Assembly: GCA_026936325.1 (NCBI GenBank)
Contig: JAPTHN010000003.1
Coordinates: 69,745,192 to 69,809,191 of the forward strand
Source: Platynereis dumerilii
Taxonomy: Eukaryota; Annelida; Polychaeta; Phyllodocida; Nereididae
Reading direction: 5' to 3'
DNA length: 64,000 nucleotides
The translations under genes and the position numbers were made by a program. Position 1 is the stretch's first letter. Each line of letters opens with the position of its first letter. The notes below the pieces were generated by a model. It was given only the letters and a program-made list of their open reading frames with translations. It did no database searches and was not told the origin of the DNA. Below are positions 1 through 11,783 of this stretch, in pieces.

Positions 1-693
1 AGTTGTTTGATAAATCTACAACTTGCTAACTTACAACTTTAAACTTTGATGGAAGTTGGTATAAACAGAAGGCTTTGACAATTTGTTTGTAAACACATTG
101 CTTATGTTATGTAGTTTTGTTCTGGCAGCCCATTGGCTGAGAGGCTGTGATGTCAAACCTGCACGGGTTTTCCCAGACCCAATTTTCACTCTGACACTGA
201 GTTGAAACTGTGATGCTCAGTTTGGTGGATTCGCATTGGTTAGAAGCTGGGGAATCTGACCCAGTGTGAAATGACATCACAGCTTGTAGTTAATTTACAT
301 GTATATATTGCAATGCTAGAATAGAGTGATCTCTGACATCACAGTTCAAAAGCATAGAACAGAACTTGAGATTCCACGTAAGTATGACAAGGACTGTCAG
401 AACTCAGATTAAGACAGCGTGTAAAGTAATTGCAATTAGCAAAGGGCACAATTATATCAAAGAAATCAAACACAATTGGTTTGATGGAGTTTGAATTAAT
501 ATTTGCTAAATGCAAAATTATTGCAATCATAAAAGGTAGTTTAAAGTAGGTGAAGGGAGGAACGGATTTGGCTAGAGCCAAAGGGTGTGAAAGGGTAAAG
601 TAGTGGCTGATTCTTCCCTTATGCTAGTGTAGTCATAATTTATTTTTGTTGTACTGTAATTATGGAATTTACATCTACATCTTTCTATTTCAG
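1..693. other. Upstream flank of the ML gene
   Basis: No coding sequence is supported here. The stretch holds one copy of a dispersed repeat (about 120-350) and AT-rich sequence. A polypyrimidine tract and AG lie immediately before the ATG at 694, so an untranslated first exon of the ML gene should lie in this stretch or before the window start. I cannot place its donor. Confidence 0.5.
120..350 (+). repeat. Dispersed repeat R1, copy 1
   Basis: This stretch is a direct or inverted match to two other places in the window: about 6370-7005 (inverted, with extra sequence inside) and about 18390-18560. Shared landmarks are the GTGATGTCA/TGACATCAC motifs, a segment near TGAATCCACC, and a segment matching TTGCAATATA. 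No transposase is present, so it is probably a short non-autonomous element. Its exact ends are not resolved. Confidence 0.6.
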
Positions 694-3600
694 ATGAAAC
701 AAATGGTAGCTGTGGTGGTCCTTTTGCTGGTATCCATTGCCGCGGCTAAGAAGGGGGGACAAGAAGAGTCTAACTCTCACAATTACGTCTTGGGCAGTGA
801 TTATGGTCGTTTGATAAGTTGCAGTAAGTTACAGTTCACCTTGATTTTCTGAAAAGAAAGAGGAAAAAAGACCGAAACTAACTGTGATAAGAAAAGATCT
901 TCTACGTATTTGTAATATACAAAGTGCGTAAAAACCCACTTTTTGGACTCATACCAAGAAAAAAAGTCAAACTAGATTAATCTTATAAAGATTTTTCTTA
1001 ACCATACTGGCTTAGGGGAAAATTCTTTGGAGAAATGTTTTACAGTACATGACATGTATGTAATCATGATTATTTATTTATTTTGCTTAGATTTATCATG
1101 ACGCTATATAATACTGGGATTTTTTGGCAGTATTTTTTGGTGTCGAAACTTCCTCTATATGTGGCATGCCCAAAGGTGACAGTTGGTAGTGTTTTAGACA
1201 AAGTGATTAATTGATCATAAATTTAATAATGGGCACATCTACGTTGTAGCAACGTCACCCTGTTCGTCAAATGTCGTAGATTTGTATGGTAGAAATTATG
1301 TTGTCACAACGTTGTGAAGCAACATCAAAGATATGACTTTAGCAAGCGCCGTTGTGGCGACGTTTTCACAACATTGTGAGGCAATGTCAATTGTTCGACG
1401 TTAGCTTGGATGTTGTTACAATGTTGTAAAAAAACTCCGACTTCTTTTCATGTTATGGCAACATAATCTCTACCATACGTGACCAACTTACCAGCCCTCA
1501 ACCAATTAGCAAGGTCGTGATTTACATCGTGTGCCCCTTGGGATATGGGCTGAAATTTTACTTCTTTGTTTTCAGACACTTCTCTCTCCGAATTCGAAAT
1601 CAAATGGGAACCAAAAGAAATCAAATACAACGCTGACTTGACCGGATCAGGCTACATTGTTCCAAGTTAGTCCACTGTTATTGTCCTGTAAACTATTAAC
1701 CGAAAGAAAAGCTTACATTCTGGAAGTGTTATTTTGCATTTTACAATTTGCAATACGTTGTGGTGTAAAACTTGGGGTAAAACCTAGCCAGCCATTAAAA
1801 ATTACGAAATTGAAATTTGAAATTTGTCTTGCATTACATTATTTATTTCACAGACCACATGGTGGAATTAAATTTAAAAAAATACTGATGTTGTTATTAG
1901 TACACAGCACTTTAGGGATTGCACTGCCAGGGCCAAAGTTTTATAGCAGAAATATGTTAGCAAATATCAGACATTTGGGAAATATCTAATTCCTTCCAAA
2001 AATTCACTAAAAAGTTGGAGATAACAGGATACATTTCTGAGAGAATATATATTATATACAATGTATATCATGTATTTCAATTTGGATAACAGTATAGAGC
2101 AGCTTTACAGAAGTGAGCTAATGCTTAGCTCCTTTACATTTTCCTCTTAAAAAAATTTTTTTACACAGTTGTAGCATGGGCAAAAGGGGACCGTCAGCAC
2201 GTAAAAATATTCAAATTTAGGGTTTTATTAAAAATAATGCATATTTAATTTTGTTGCAGACATGGATGCAGCTGAGGTTCTGGCATGTTACAATGTGACT
2301 GTTGATGGAATCGAAGGTCCTTTGTTCCAAGGGTGTAAGAAAGGTGGTTGTTCACAACTCAAGAAACTTCTGCCTCAGTTTGCCGATTTGTGTCCTATGC
2401 AGAAAGGAAGTGAGTAGTCCAAAAATATGTATATGTATAATATTCTTCGATATTGAAGTGAATGTGTGAAATATGTAAGATAATTTGCTCCAGCCCCAAA
2501 ATAGCTTCTGCGTCTAACATAATGCAGGTCTGTAGGCAGAAAAATTGAACAATAAAGAAAGAGATCCAGGAAATACTTGAGCAGTATTTTACTATGTTTG
2601 TTGAGGAAGGGAATTTTATAGACTTTTAAGTCACATTTATCAATTAATTCTTTTTCAAATAGTGTCAAGAAGTACCTCCTATCTCACTACCAATATAGTT
2701 GTAATAAACCCGGCTGCTATGTATATGCAGCAACTGACTACTTCTATTTTAATTCTAATTTTATACTCATATAACTTACAACTTTAAGTGTTTACATAAT
2801 TTATATTGCTTTACTAATCACCTCCATCGCATAACTTGACTGCACACACATTTCCTCTTATATTAAGAGTTATATCATAATGCACCATTTGTACTTCATT
2901 ATTATTCATGCATCACTCCTCATCCTTGTACTATATCCCATTCTCATAACACTGGGGGTGTTCCGATAACAGTTATATTTAACTAGTGGAACACCTCCTT
3001 ACCATACACTTGAATTGTAATAATGATTTTACTTTACTGTTGGAATGTGTGAATATGTGAAAGTACATTGTTGTATATATGTGAGTGGTATGTGTTGTAA
3101 AAACAAATAAACAAATCAATCAAGTTTCCTTTTTCTCTAGGTTATTTTAAAAACACAAAATAAGTATTAGGGAGCATTTCTTTTTGTCAAATCTGCAACA
3201 AACAATCGAAAGAATATTGATGGTATTAAAGATAAGGTCTAAGCAAGGTGACGATGAAAATATTCTGAATGATAACAATGAAAATAGCATATAATGAAAA
3301 TAGGTATATAATGATAATAATAAAATAGCACATATAATGATAATAATAAAATAGCATATATAATGATAATAATAAAATAGCATATAATGATAATAGTAAA
3401 ATAGCATATAATGATAATGATAAAATAGCATATAATGATAATAATAAAATAGCACATATAATGATAATAATAAAATAGCATATATAATGATAATAATAAA
3501 ATAGCATATAATGATAATAATAAAATAGCATATAATGATAACAATGAAAATAGCATGTATGATGATAATGAAAATATTGTGTGAATATGCATGTGTCTTC

Positions 3601-4497
3601 AGGTTATGCAGATACTCTACTGGGTGCATCCCCATCAAAACAGAGCTCCATTAGCTTGTATCATTAATTAAAAGTTGTTTGTATGTTATTGTCGGTTTGG
3701 AAGAAAATAAAATCTAAATCCAAATCTAAAGCTTCCAAAACATGAGGTCTACAAATATGATCCTAGGAAAGACAAAGAGAACCTTTTAGTTTTTGCAAAA
3801 ATTAAGCAAAGAAAATTGATGAGATATTTTTCTTATTTCAGAAAAAATTACCATTAAGAAGTACTCTCGACTATTCAACCCTCCAATACAGTTAACTCCG
3901 GTGAGTATCAATATTTCACTTCAGAACATTTAAATTGACAAGCTCTTTCGCAGACACTTCAATCATCACTGAATCACTGGGAAAACTGGACTGCTCGTCT
4001 GTGAATATTTTTTCGCCATCATTCCCAGCCAGCCCATACACTGTGAGATTTAAACTTTTGAGTCAGCTCAAATGATTGCGTGAGATGGTTGCACAATTTG
4101 TTTGAGCTGACATAGCTTGTTGTTTTCAGTTTTGTTAAACTTTCCGATGTCATAACTAAAAACATCAAGCCATGTCAGCTCAAAGGAATTGTGCAACCAT
4201 CTCACTCTTGAAATCATTTGAGCTGACTCAATTTGTTTAAAGTCGACACAGTCGGTGACTCAGTATGCCAATCCCACTGGCCAGTGATTGGTCTCTGCTG
4301 CTTGTAACTTGTAAGGACAAACATCTGAGAGACCAATCCACTTATTTCATATTTAACTGTTTACTTATTCTTTCCAGGGAACCTACCATGTCAAAGCTGA
4401 CATCTTTAACCTGGAGAATAAGGCGCCAATCTTGTGCGCCAAAGGAGATGTTACGTTCTCTGAAGATTATGATTACGACTACTATGGTGATTACTGA
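694..4497 (+). CDS. Secreted ML-domain (GM2-activator-like) lipid-binding protein, five coding exons
   Basis: Coding exons read 694-823, 1576-1665, 2260-2409, 3842-3900 and 4378-4497. All borders are GT..AG, the first three introns are in phase 1 and the last in phase 0, giving 182 aa. The start is the first Met after an AG at 691-693 and begins a signal peptide (MKQMVAVVVLLLVSIAAA). The mature part has the beta-sandwich spacing of ML proteins: an early Cys (ISCNTSLSEF), then KWEPKEI, a central GCKKGGC pair, LCPMQKG, and a C-terminal strand ending ILCAKGDVTF. The central and C-terminal blocks resemble GM2 activator and related ML proteins, which bind single lipid or glycolipid molecules in a hydrophobic cup. 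Length is usual for the family. A short acidic tyrosine tail (EDYDYDYYGDY) follows the last strand and is unusual. The family call is by motif spacing only; another ML subgroup (NPC2 or MD-2 type) remains possible. Confidence 0.72.
1285..1482. repeat. Foldback MITE-like element in ML intron 1
   Basis: GTATGGTAGAAATTATGTTG near 1288 returns as its inverted complement near 1456-1478 (CAACATAATCTCTACCATAC). The interior has several copies of an ACGTTGTGA..GCAACATCAA motif in both orientations. There is no ORF. Confidence 0.6.
2675..3140. other. ML intron 3, first part: no recognised feature
   Basis: AT-rich intron sequence with a short TTAAGAG-type spacer and an AACAAATAAACAAATCAATCAAG stretch near 3098-3123 that looks like the 3' end of a retroposon. 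I see no gene. Confidence 0.3.
3255..3570. repeat. AT-rich minisatellite in ML intron 3
   Basis: About twelve imperfect tandem copies of a 24-26 bp unit built on ATGATAATAATAAAATAGCATATA. Units differ mainly by a CA or TA dinucleotide and by single substitutions. The long open frames on the minus strand here are products of this repeat. Confidence 0.9.
4048..4242. repeat. Foldback MITE (family F), copy 1, in ML intron 4
   Basis: Long inverted arms: GAGTCAGCTCAAATGATT and GATGGTTGCACAATTTGTTT on the left return inverted on the right (CAATTGTGCAACCATCTCAC, AATCATTTGAGCTGACTC). The spacer is about 40 bp. A second copy lies at about 52912-53060. Confidence 0.8.
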
Positions 4498-5022
4498 AGC
4501 TGCTGGCTGAAATTGTTTCAGATAAAGGACATTTTTTTGTATGACCAGTGATTTATGAGAGACTGATTATGATGGTATATGAATGCATATAAGGGTCATA
4601 TAATATATATGTCATGTACTTATATAAATAACATATTTATGCACATTATATGCAGCCAAAGAAAGTTGAAAATGTTTTCCTTTACGATGAATCTAAATTT
4701 ACATTTTTTATTAAAAAAACTTTTAAAAAAAACCCAGATATTTTATTTCATGAACACACTGGTTCAGTCTGCTTTGTTTCTGCCATTACACTGCCTCCTG
4801 ATAAACATGTACATAATTATTTTCTACGCGCATTGACATTGTATGTCCAAATTATTCCTTAATACCAAGAATATTTGATTATCAACTAATTCTGTCAAAT
4901 CGTTTTCCGTCCTTTATAATTGCAACACTTGATCAAAATAAAAATTTGTTAACATTTAAATGAAAGACTGAGATTGTGTTTCACATCTTTCACTATTATT
5001 GACAGATTTTTGTACTTTTTCA

Positions 5023-5028
5023 AATAAA
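5023..5028 (+). promoter_or_regulatory. Probable poly(A) signal of the ML gene
   Basis: AATAAA about 530 bp after the stop codon. The surrounding 3' UTR (about 4840-5080) is duplicated at about 19325-19560, where the AATAAA is also kept. Confidence 0.55.
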
Positions 5029-5305
5029 GCTTGTTTAACATATATCGTCATTGTGCCTGCTTATGATAATCAGCAAACCAACCTAGAAGCCAAACCATAT
5101 TTGAGTGAGCAAGGCCAAAATTGGGGCATCTGAGGTCCCCTCACATTCTCAACTCCAGTAAAACTATGGTTAAAAAATTCAACATTAAAAGTAGTATATT
5201 TATAATAAATCAAGTCAAAATGGAGGCTTGTGGCAGTCAAAATGAGAAAAGATGCCCATCGAACAGGTTGGTCTCCATATGTCCGTATGGAGATTAATGC
5301 CTGGC

Positions 5306-5975
5306 TCTCACGGCACGTTACGGTTACGGAGGTCTTTTGGCATTGGCGGGCTGGGATTTCCTGGCAATTTGGATGTTTTTTTAAATAATTTGTGGCATCT
5401 CGCCGACGATTTTTGACATCCCACCGACACTTCTTTGCAAATCGGCGGGTTCCTAGAAATGGGGGGAACTCCGCCGTGGATGTCAAAAAAGATTCAGCTG
5501 ACTGAAACTTTTTTTCCAAGTCGCCGAGAAAGAGCCAAAGTTTTACTAAATTTTTGGATGCGGCTGGCATTTTCAAGTGAGAACGAGTGAAAAACATGAC
5601 CGTTGGGATATAGGGACATTCCCTGCCCCTGTGGAACATTTGCACTGCCCCTGCGGGACATCTGCAGCCTCGCCGGCAGTTTTTGACATCTCACCAACGG
5701 TTTTTGGAGCCTCGCAGGTGGTTAGATCTTGCCCCACAGGCATTTAGATCTTACCCCACAGGCATATGATCTTCCCCAGCTGATTTACAATCGGCCGATT
5801 TTAAGTTCTTATTGCGCCAATTTAAGATCTTATTCTGGACACTGATGTATGATCTTATTCCGCCTTTATATGCCTCTATAATTATATGATCGTTGTGTGT
5901 CACCGAGTTAGCCATTTTCACCTAGAAATCACTTTAAGGTGTCCCACAGACGTAAAAAGTTCTCCGGTTCTCACC
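5306..5975. mobile_element. GC-rich TIR element R2, copy 1
   Basis: Begins TCTCACGGCACGTTACGG, the same end as the copy at 7009, and ends with GTTCTCCGGTTCTCACCATG. The interior carries repeated motifs: CGCCGAC, CCCCTGCGGG and GATCTTATCC. There is no transposase frame; the open frames across it are by-products of the GC-rich repeats. Non-autonomous DNA transposon; superfamily not assigned. Confidence 0.6.
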
Positions 5976-6369
5976 ATGAGAATGGAGCATCAGACGGTGA
6001 TTATGAGTAGGTCCAGACAGGGTTGTCTAAGAGGTGCCGGGGCATGGTATCGACACTCTCGGGCTCGCCTGGGCGTCGTTTCGGCATTCCAGGGCCTGTG
6101 TTGCTCCATATTTCTTCAAAATATTATTTTCATTTTAGTGGTCTAGGGGGGGACCTCCCAGCGTTGCCCCCCTGAGGCACAAAGATAACGAGGGTAGGAT
6201 ATTTGTGTCTTTGGAAGCCCACCAGATGACATATTGCCGGGTTTGTGAAGAAATTAGATAGAGAGATAGAGAGATAGATAGACAAACTTTATTTCAAATT
6301 AAATGAAATCCTGTGATCAGCAGTTAATAATAATTTAGTTGTTAGCACATTATAATCCCCCAATCGACT
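5976..6369. other. Spacer with GATA-rich microsatellite
   Basis: No gene seen. A GATAGAGA/GATAGATA tract (about 6255-6282) is followed by ACAAACTTTATTTC, the pattern of a retroposon 3' end read on the minus strand. Confidence 0.4.
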
Positions 6370-7005
6370 ATTGAACTGCGATGTCAGAGATGACTCTATT
6401 CTCTATCATTGCAATATATGTAAATTTACCACAAATTGTGATGTCATTTTAAACTGGTCAGGTTCCCCTGCTTCTGGCCAATGTGAATCCACCAAAACTG
6501 CTGTCTACAAGTGGGCCACTGTTACATTGCCACTTCTTTTTCCAGCCTTGGCAGATCAGAATATATGCTGTCATTTGTTGCCACCTAGTGACTAGTGTGC
6601 TATTCCGCGAGCTCCTGCGAGTGGTCCTCATCATTTCGGTCTTAGGAACTCACACAATTTTTTCTGGAAGAAACCGGGGCTGTTTCTGAGGGTGCTGATG
6701 GCCCTGTCTACTTCCTTAGAGAATGTGATTGCCAAATCTGACTCTGGTATACATCAATGTTGAATAGAAATTTTGTGAATGTGCAACGAAATTGGAACTA
6801 TTTTTTGGGACAGCAATGCTGTAGCATACAAAATCAACTTTTGTGCCAGGTGGAAGCAGCATGCAGTTCTCATTTTCACCAGACTGCCATTTATATATAA
6901 CTGAGTGTCACAGTTTCAACACAATGTCAGAGAAAGCCTCTTATCACGGATAGCCCCTGCAATCACATCACAGTTTGATAGCCAATAGGCTGACAGTAAT
7001 GCTAC
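6370..7005 (-). repeat. Dispersed repeat R1, copy 2 (inverted, expanded)
   Basis: The two outer parts (about 6370-6500 and 6950-7005) match the two halves of R1 copy 1 in reverse orientation. About 450 bp between them have no partner and no convincing ORF. Confidence 0.5.
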
Positions 7006-7669
7006 AGTCTCACGGCACGTTACGGAGCACTTTAGGCATCGGCGGGATGGTATTTCCTGGTAATTTGGATGAATTTGGGTGATCCCGCCGATGACTTTTC
7101 ACATCCATAAGGGGTACTTTTTGTTCCCCTCAGGGGTTCCTAGAAATGGAATAACTGCGCCGTGGATGTCAAAAAAGATTCAACATGTTGAAAATTTTTT
7201 TTCCATGACGCCGGAACAGAGCCCAAAATTTTCTTGATTTTTGGGTTTTTTTCAGTGAGAACGACTCAAAAACATCTCCGGCGGGATATTAGGTCATCCC
7301 CTGCCCCTGAGGGGACCTCTCCTGCCCCTGCGGGGACCTCTCCTGCCCCTGCGGGATATTTTTACTTTCCCTGCAGGACACTTGCAGCCTCGCCGGCAGT
7401 TTTTTACATCCCGCCGACGGTCTTTTGACATCCCGCCGACGATTTTGACAGCCCACAGGCATTTAGATCTTGCCCCCCAGGCATTTAGATCTTTCCCACA
7501 GGGATATGATCTTGTCTCCGCCGATTTACGATCTTATCCCGCTGATTTACGATCTTATCCCTCCGATTTACATAATCGTTATATAAACATTGTGTGTCGC
7601 CGGGTTAGCCATATTTTTGCTAGAATTCCTCTCAAGCTATCCCTCAGGGTTAAAAAGTTCTCTGTAACA

Positions 7670-8903
7670 CAGGGGCGGACTGGCGACATTTTGGGCCCGT
7701 GGCAAAATAATTCGATGGGCCCCACATTCTTATTTTTGACATAAGGGGAAACGGGGGCACATTGGGACTCGGGGCACTGTGGGACGGTGGGGTTTTCGTG
7801 GATCCTGGCCAGGTATATGATATGGCAGTGCCATCATATCTTGTAATTTCACATCCTGATGTTTCCATGGTTTTATAGAAAAATAACAGCCACATGCAGA
7901 AGTATGGCGAGCAAAAGTTTGTTTTCCTACTACTAAAGTAAATATGGACGGGTTCAATTCGAACCATTCTGTGGACAAACCATGAACAATGAGGCTTCCT
8001 CAGTGCTTGTATGAATTTTATATATTGTAATGAACAGTTATGAATTGCTATCGTGATAAACACACTCACTGGCGTCCGGGAAATTAGCATTTTGGTGTAA
8101 AAGTCATATCGGGGCTCATTGGGACAGTGAATTCGGGGCACATTGGGACGCACTTAATATGGCAGAATTTAAGTGTCCAAGGCAACTGAATGACCTGGGA
8201 CAGCACACAGCAGGTATTCAGGCCCCAGTGAATAGAAGTATAGTGGATAACCATGTTCTGTGAACAAATCTGTCGCAAAGCACTGTGTGTTACTTACATA
8301 GATGTCCGCACCCAGGACAGTTTATGTTAAGTGCTTAAAACTGTTTAAAGTTATGAACTATTGGCACTACAGGGTGTTAATGGACTGTACATTGTCTTAT
8401 GCACTACTTATATGTGATATCTATTGCACATGGAGTGTTAAAATGATTTTTTAATTGATGTCCCAATTTGCACCGGCTGTCCACGCCGGGGCACATTGGG
8501 ACAGTCATTTTTATGACTCTCTGGCCGCAAAAGGGTAGGTGCAGTCTAGTTTATTATGCCTTGCATTTAAGCTCTATAGTATTGGTGATATTCAGCAAAC
8601 TTCTGAGTTCTTCAGTGCTTTCAGCATTGAGCAAAATTAGTAGACGTTAAAAGCGTCCCAATGTGCCTCGTTCCCCCTACTCCATTTGTGAAAAGGTGGA
8701 AGGGCCCTTTCCGATACAAGGCCCTCTCAAATGGGGCCCCTAACCTAAAACTTTAACTGTATCACACAGTCATTAAGTTTCTCATAAAGATAGACATTTT
8801 TACTTTTTTCTTGATATTGCATTTTTTGGCACCTTGCATGGTCCCCCTGAGTGGCTGGGCCCGTTGCAGCTGCCACTCTGCCACATAGGCCAGTCCGCCC
8901 CTG
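7670..8903 (+). mobile_element. Composite hAT-type element H1, copy 1
   Basis: Ends are CAGGGGCGGACTGGC and GCCAGTCCGCCCCTG. It is flanked by a perfect 8-bp target duplication CTGTAACA (7662-7669 and 8904-8911), diagnostic for the hAT superfamily. There is no transposase frame. Inside is a second element (7742-8679). A near-identical copy in opposite orientation lies at 10296-11530. Confidence 0.92.
7742..8679 (+). mobile_element. Element T1 nested inside H1 copy 1
   Basis: The ends mirror each other: AAGGGGAAACGGGGGCACAT at the left and GTGCCTCGTTCCCCCTA at the right, bounded by TA dinucleotides. The short H1 copy at 48955-50374 lacks this block at the same point, acting as an empty site. 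A diverged relative is seen at about 54389-54720. Superfamily is not assigned; the TA border is compatible with Tc1/mariner-type elements. Confidence 0.65.
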
Positions 8904-8925
8904 CTGTAACATGCCGTGAGACAGG

Positions 8926-10295
8926 GGCATAAAGCTACCCGTCACAGTTTCAACATTGATTTATTGAAGGAAGACTGTTGATCTGATCCCAATGATCTAT
9001 CACTTGCAATCACCAGTCCAATCTGAAGAAATGGCATCATAGGTCCACTCTGGAACTGAGAAAAAACGATTTCCTCAGATCAGTTGCGAGGGCTGTATAA
9101 CAAAGAGACACATTGTTGAAGAATCATGATCAACCAAAGACTTTGAACAATATCATATGAAATTAAGACTTCTTATAGCAGGAAAAGAAAAATTGGTAGA
9201 TAATTAACTAACATCATTAAATAGAGCAATACATAATAATATTCAATCATGGCAGGCATAAATTAAAATTAAAATGACAAAGATCAGTCAGGTCAGTCAC
9301 ATCGTCATTGAGTTCTTGGAAGGTTCAAATTGGGTCTACATTTGAACTGAAAGCTTTTTAATCTTGCTTTAAAAAAATTGGAAATATTGTTAAGATTCTG
9401 CTGCAAATGAATGAAGTCTCTGAAAAACTAGTCATATTGCGCTATTTATAATGGTCGATTGAAAAGAGCCAAACAATATCAGATTTCAATCCTATAAAAA
9501 AGGCGAAATGACACATAGCCTATTCTCCCTATTTTGCATATATGTGTCATTGTAGGTCTCCGTGTTGTTCAAGATATCAAATTGTCAGATTTCAATCATA
9601 TTCTGAAATAGTTCCATGCACAATAATCAAGAAAGAGACTGTGATATAAAAAAATGAATAAAAAAAAATCTCTCTCAGTGACGAAATTGAAGAGGAAAAC
9701 TGATAATGTAACTAATGCCTTTTGTTAAATGAAAGAATATCTGCACAAAAGAAGATACCTCGATTAAGATGAAGTCTGGTGCATCTGGTCCTCTGGCATT
9801 GTTGCAACCTTTTTGCAATTTCAATTTGAAACACATTGGCAATATCAATATATGACCTACCCGACCAGACTTGGATTGCCAGTTCCTGTAGGGCCTTCAA
9901 TCCATCCACATCAAGGTAGGTCAATAATATTAATATGTGCACTGAAAATCTATTTGGGCAATTAATTTAGTGTGTCAAACCCTTTAAAATTATGAAATAA
10001 ATAATTATTTTCTCTCAGTCAAGTGACTAATTTAGTTAGACATTTGACAAACTAATTTGGTTTTTTCGTTTTGAAGTTAAGCTCCTTTTTTTTTGGTTTC
10101 AGAGTCAAGTGGCTGTTGTGTATCATTTCAGATTGAAGTGCTTGCCGGTTAGCCACTTGCATAAATAGCATTTAACTAATTGTCGTTTGTTCGGTTCTGG
10201 TGAAATAAAAGTTATTTTCTGGCAGATTCCTAAATTTCTTTGAGGTCAATTTTCTTGACACTGTATTGTCAAATTTAGAAAGACGTGCTTTTGGA
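8926..10295 (+). promoter_or_regulatory. Upstream region and candidate 5' UTR exon of gene A
   Basis: No protein gene. Sequence from about 9290 to 9915 aligns in order with 20100-20650 upstream of gene B, including AACAAGAAAGAGACT-type and GAAGTCT-type blocks. The block CCTTCAATCCATCCACATCAAG is followed by a GT donor in both (9916 GTAGGT; 20650 GTAAGG). I therefore propose an untranslated exon ending at 9915, spliced to the acceptor at 11741-11742. The transcription start is not located. Confidence 0.5.
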
Positions 10296-11530
10296 CAGAG
10301 GCGGACTGGCCTATGTGGCAGAGTGGCAGCTGCAACGGGCCCAGCCACTCAGGGGGGCCCATGCAAGGTGCCAAAAAATGAAATATCAAGAAAAAAGTAA
10401 AAATGTCTATCTTTATGAGAAACTTAATGACTGTGTGATACAGTTAAAGTTTTAGGTTAGGGGCCCCATTTGAGAGGGCCTTGTATAGGAAAGGGCCCTT
10501 CCACCTTTTCACAAATGGAGTAGGGGGAACGAGGCACATTGGGACGCTTTTAACGTCTACTAATTTTGCTCAATGCTGAAAGCACTGAAGAACTCAGAAG
10601 TTTGCTGAATATCACCAATACTACAGACCTTAAATGAAAGGCATAATAAACTAGATTGCACCTACCCTTTTGCAGCCAGAGAGTCGTAAAAATGACTGTC
10701 CCAATGTGCCCCAGCGTGGACAGCCGATGCAAATTGGGACATCAATTAAAAAATCATTTTAACACTCCATGTGCAATAGATATCACATATAAGTAGTGCG
10801 TAAGACAATGTACAGTGCATTAACACCCTGTAGTGCCAATAGTTCATAACTTTAAACAGTTTTAAGCACTTAACATAAACTGTCCTGGGTGCGGACATCT
10901 ATGTAAGTAACACACAGTGCTTTGCGACAGATTTGTTCACAGAACATGGTTATCCACTATACTTCTATTCACTGGGGCCTGAATACCTGCTGTGTGCTGT
11001 CCCAGGTCATTCAGTTGCCTTGGACACTTGAATTCTGCCATATTAAGTGCGTCCCAATGTGCCCCGAATTCACTGTCCCAATGAGCCCCGATATGACTTT
11101 TACACCAAAATGCTAATTTCCCGGACACCAGTGAGTGTGTTTATCACGATAGCAATTCATAACTGTTCATTACGATATACAAAATTCATACAAGCACTGA
11201 GGAAGCCTCATTGTTCATGGTTTGTCCACAGAATGGTTCGAATTGAACCCGACCATATTTACTTTAGTAGTAGGAAAACAAACTTTTGCTCGCCATACTT
11301 CAGCATGTGGCTGTTATTTTTCTATAAAACCATGGATACATCAGGATGTGAAATTACAAGATATGATGGCACTACCATATCATATACCTGGCCAGGATCC
11401 AAGAAAACCCCACCGTCCCACAGTGCCCCGAGTCCCAATGTGCCCCCGTTCCCCCTTATGTCAAAAATTTAATGTGGGGGCCCATCGAATTATTTTGCCA
11501 CGGGCCCAAAATGTCGCCAGTCCGCCCCTG
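10296..11530 (-). mobile_element. Composite hAT-type element H1, copy 2 (inverted)
   Basis: A 1235-bp copy of the 7670-8903 element in reverse orientation. Ends are CAGAGGCGGACTGGCC and GCCAGTCCGCCCCTG, with a perfect 8-bp target duplication CTTTTGGA (10288-10295 and 11531-11538). It contains the same nested T1 element (about 10521-11458, TA-bounded). It lies in the proposed 5' UTR intron of gene A; with copy 1 it makes a 1.2-kb inverted repeat pair about 1.4 kb apart. Confidence 0.92.
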
Positions 11531-11752
11531 CTTTTGGACATTGCACACTTGTAAGAAATAGCTATATCTGACCCATGTAGGCCTATATACATGAAGGCCT
11601 TTACAACATAACATTGAGGAAAACTGTAAGCTGCCATCCTTCCTCCATAAAATCAAATATATTTGATCCCTTAAAACTTCAACCTCACTTGAATTTCTGT
11701 TGATGGAATTTTTATTGAATAGAGCAGTATCCTTCTATCCAGCATCTGAGGA

Positions 11753-11770
11753 ATGATGTCCACAGGATAA
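11753..11770 (+). promoter_or_regulatory. Short upstream ORF (MMSTG*) in gene A 5' UTR
   Basis: ATGATGTCCACAGGATAA lies between the acceptor AG at 11741-11742 and the receptor ATG at 11784. The same five-codon uORF is conserved in gene B at 21119-21136. uORFs of this kind usually lower translation of the main frame; that role is inferred. Confidence 0.55.
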
Positions 11771-11783
11771 TAAACGCTGGAAA

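Larger units (their letters stand above)
7009..8925. mobile_element. GC-rich TIR element R2, copy 2, split by an hAT-type insertion
   Basis: The left end TCTCACGGCACGTTAC at 7011 pairs with GTAACATGCCGTGAGA at about 8907-8922, a 16-bp inverted end with one mismatch. The 1234-bp element at 7670-8903 sits inside, close to the right end. The interior has near-perfect 20-24 bp tandems: CCTGCCCCTGCGGGG around 7300-7360 and GATTTACGATCTTATCC around 7522-7570. Confidence 0.7.

Noticed and set aside
3147-3638. Long minus-strand open frames rich in Ile, Tyr and Leu
   Set aside because: They are translations of the AT-rich minisatellite at 3255-3570, open in several frames at once.
5070-5697. 191-codon minus-strand frame
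   Set aside because: It spans the GC-rich R2 element and its flank; no conserved motif, and R2 copy 2 does not keep the frame.
7382-8278. Several frames of 60-167 codons in 7.4-8.3 kb and again in 10.9-11.6 kb
   Set aside because: They repeat in both inverted H1 copies and follow the GGCACATTGGGAC-type repeats; transposon DNA without transposase.
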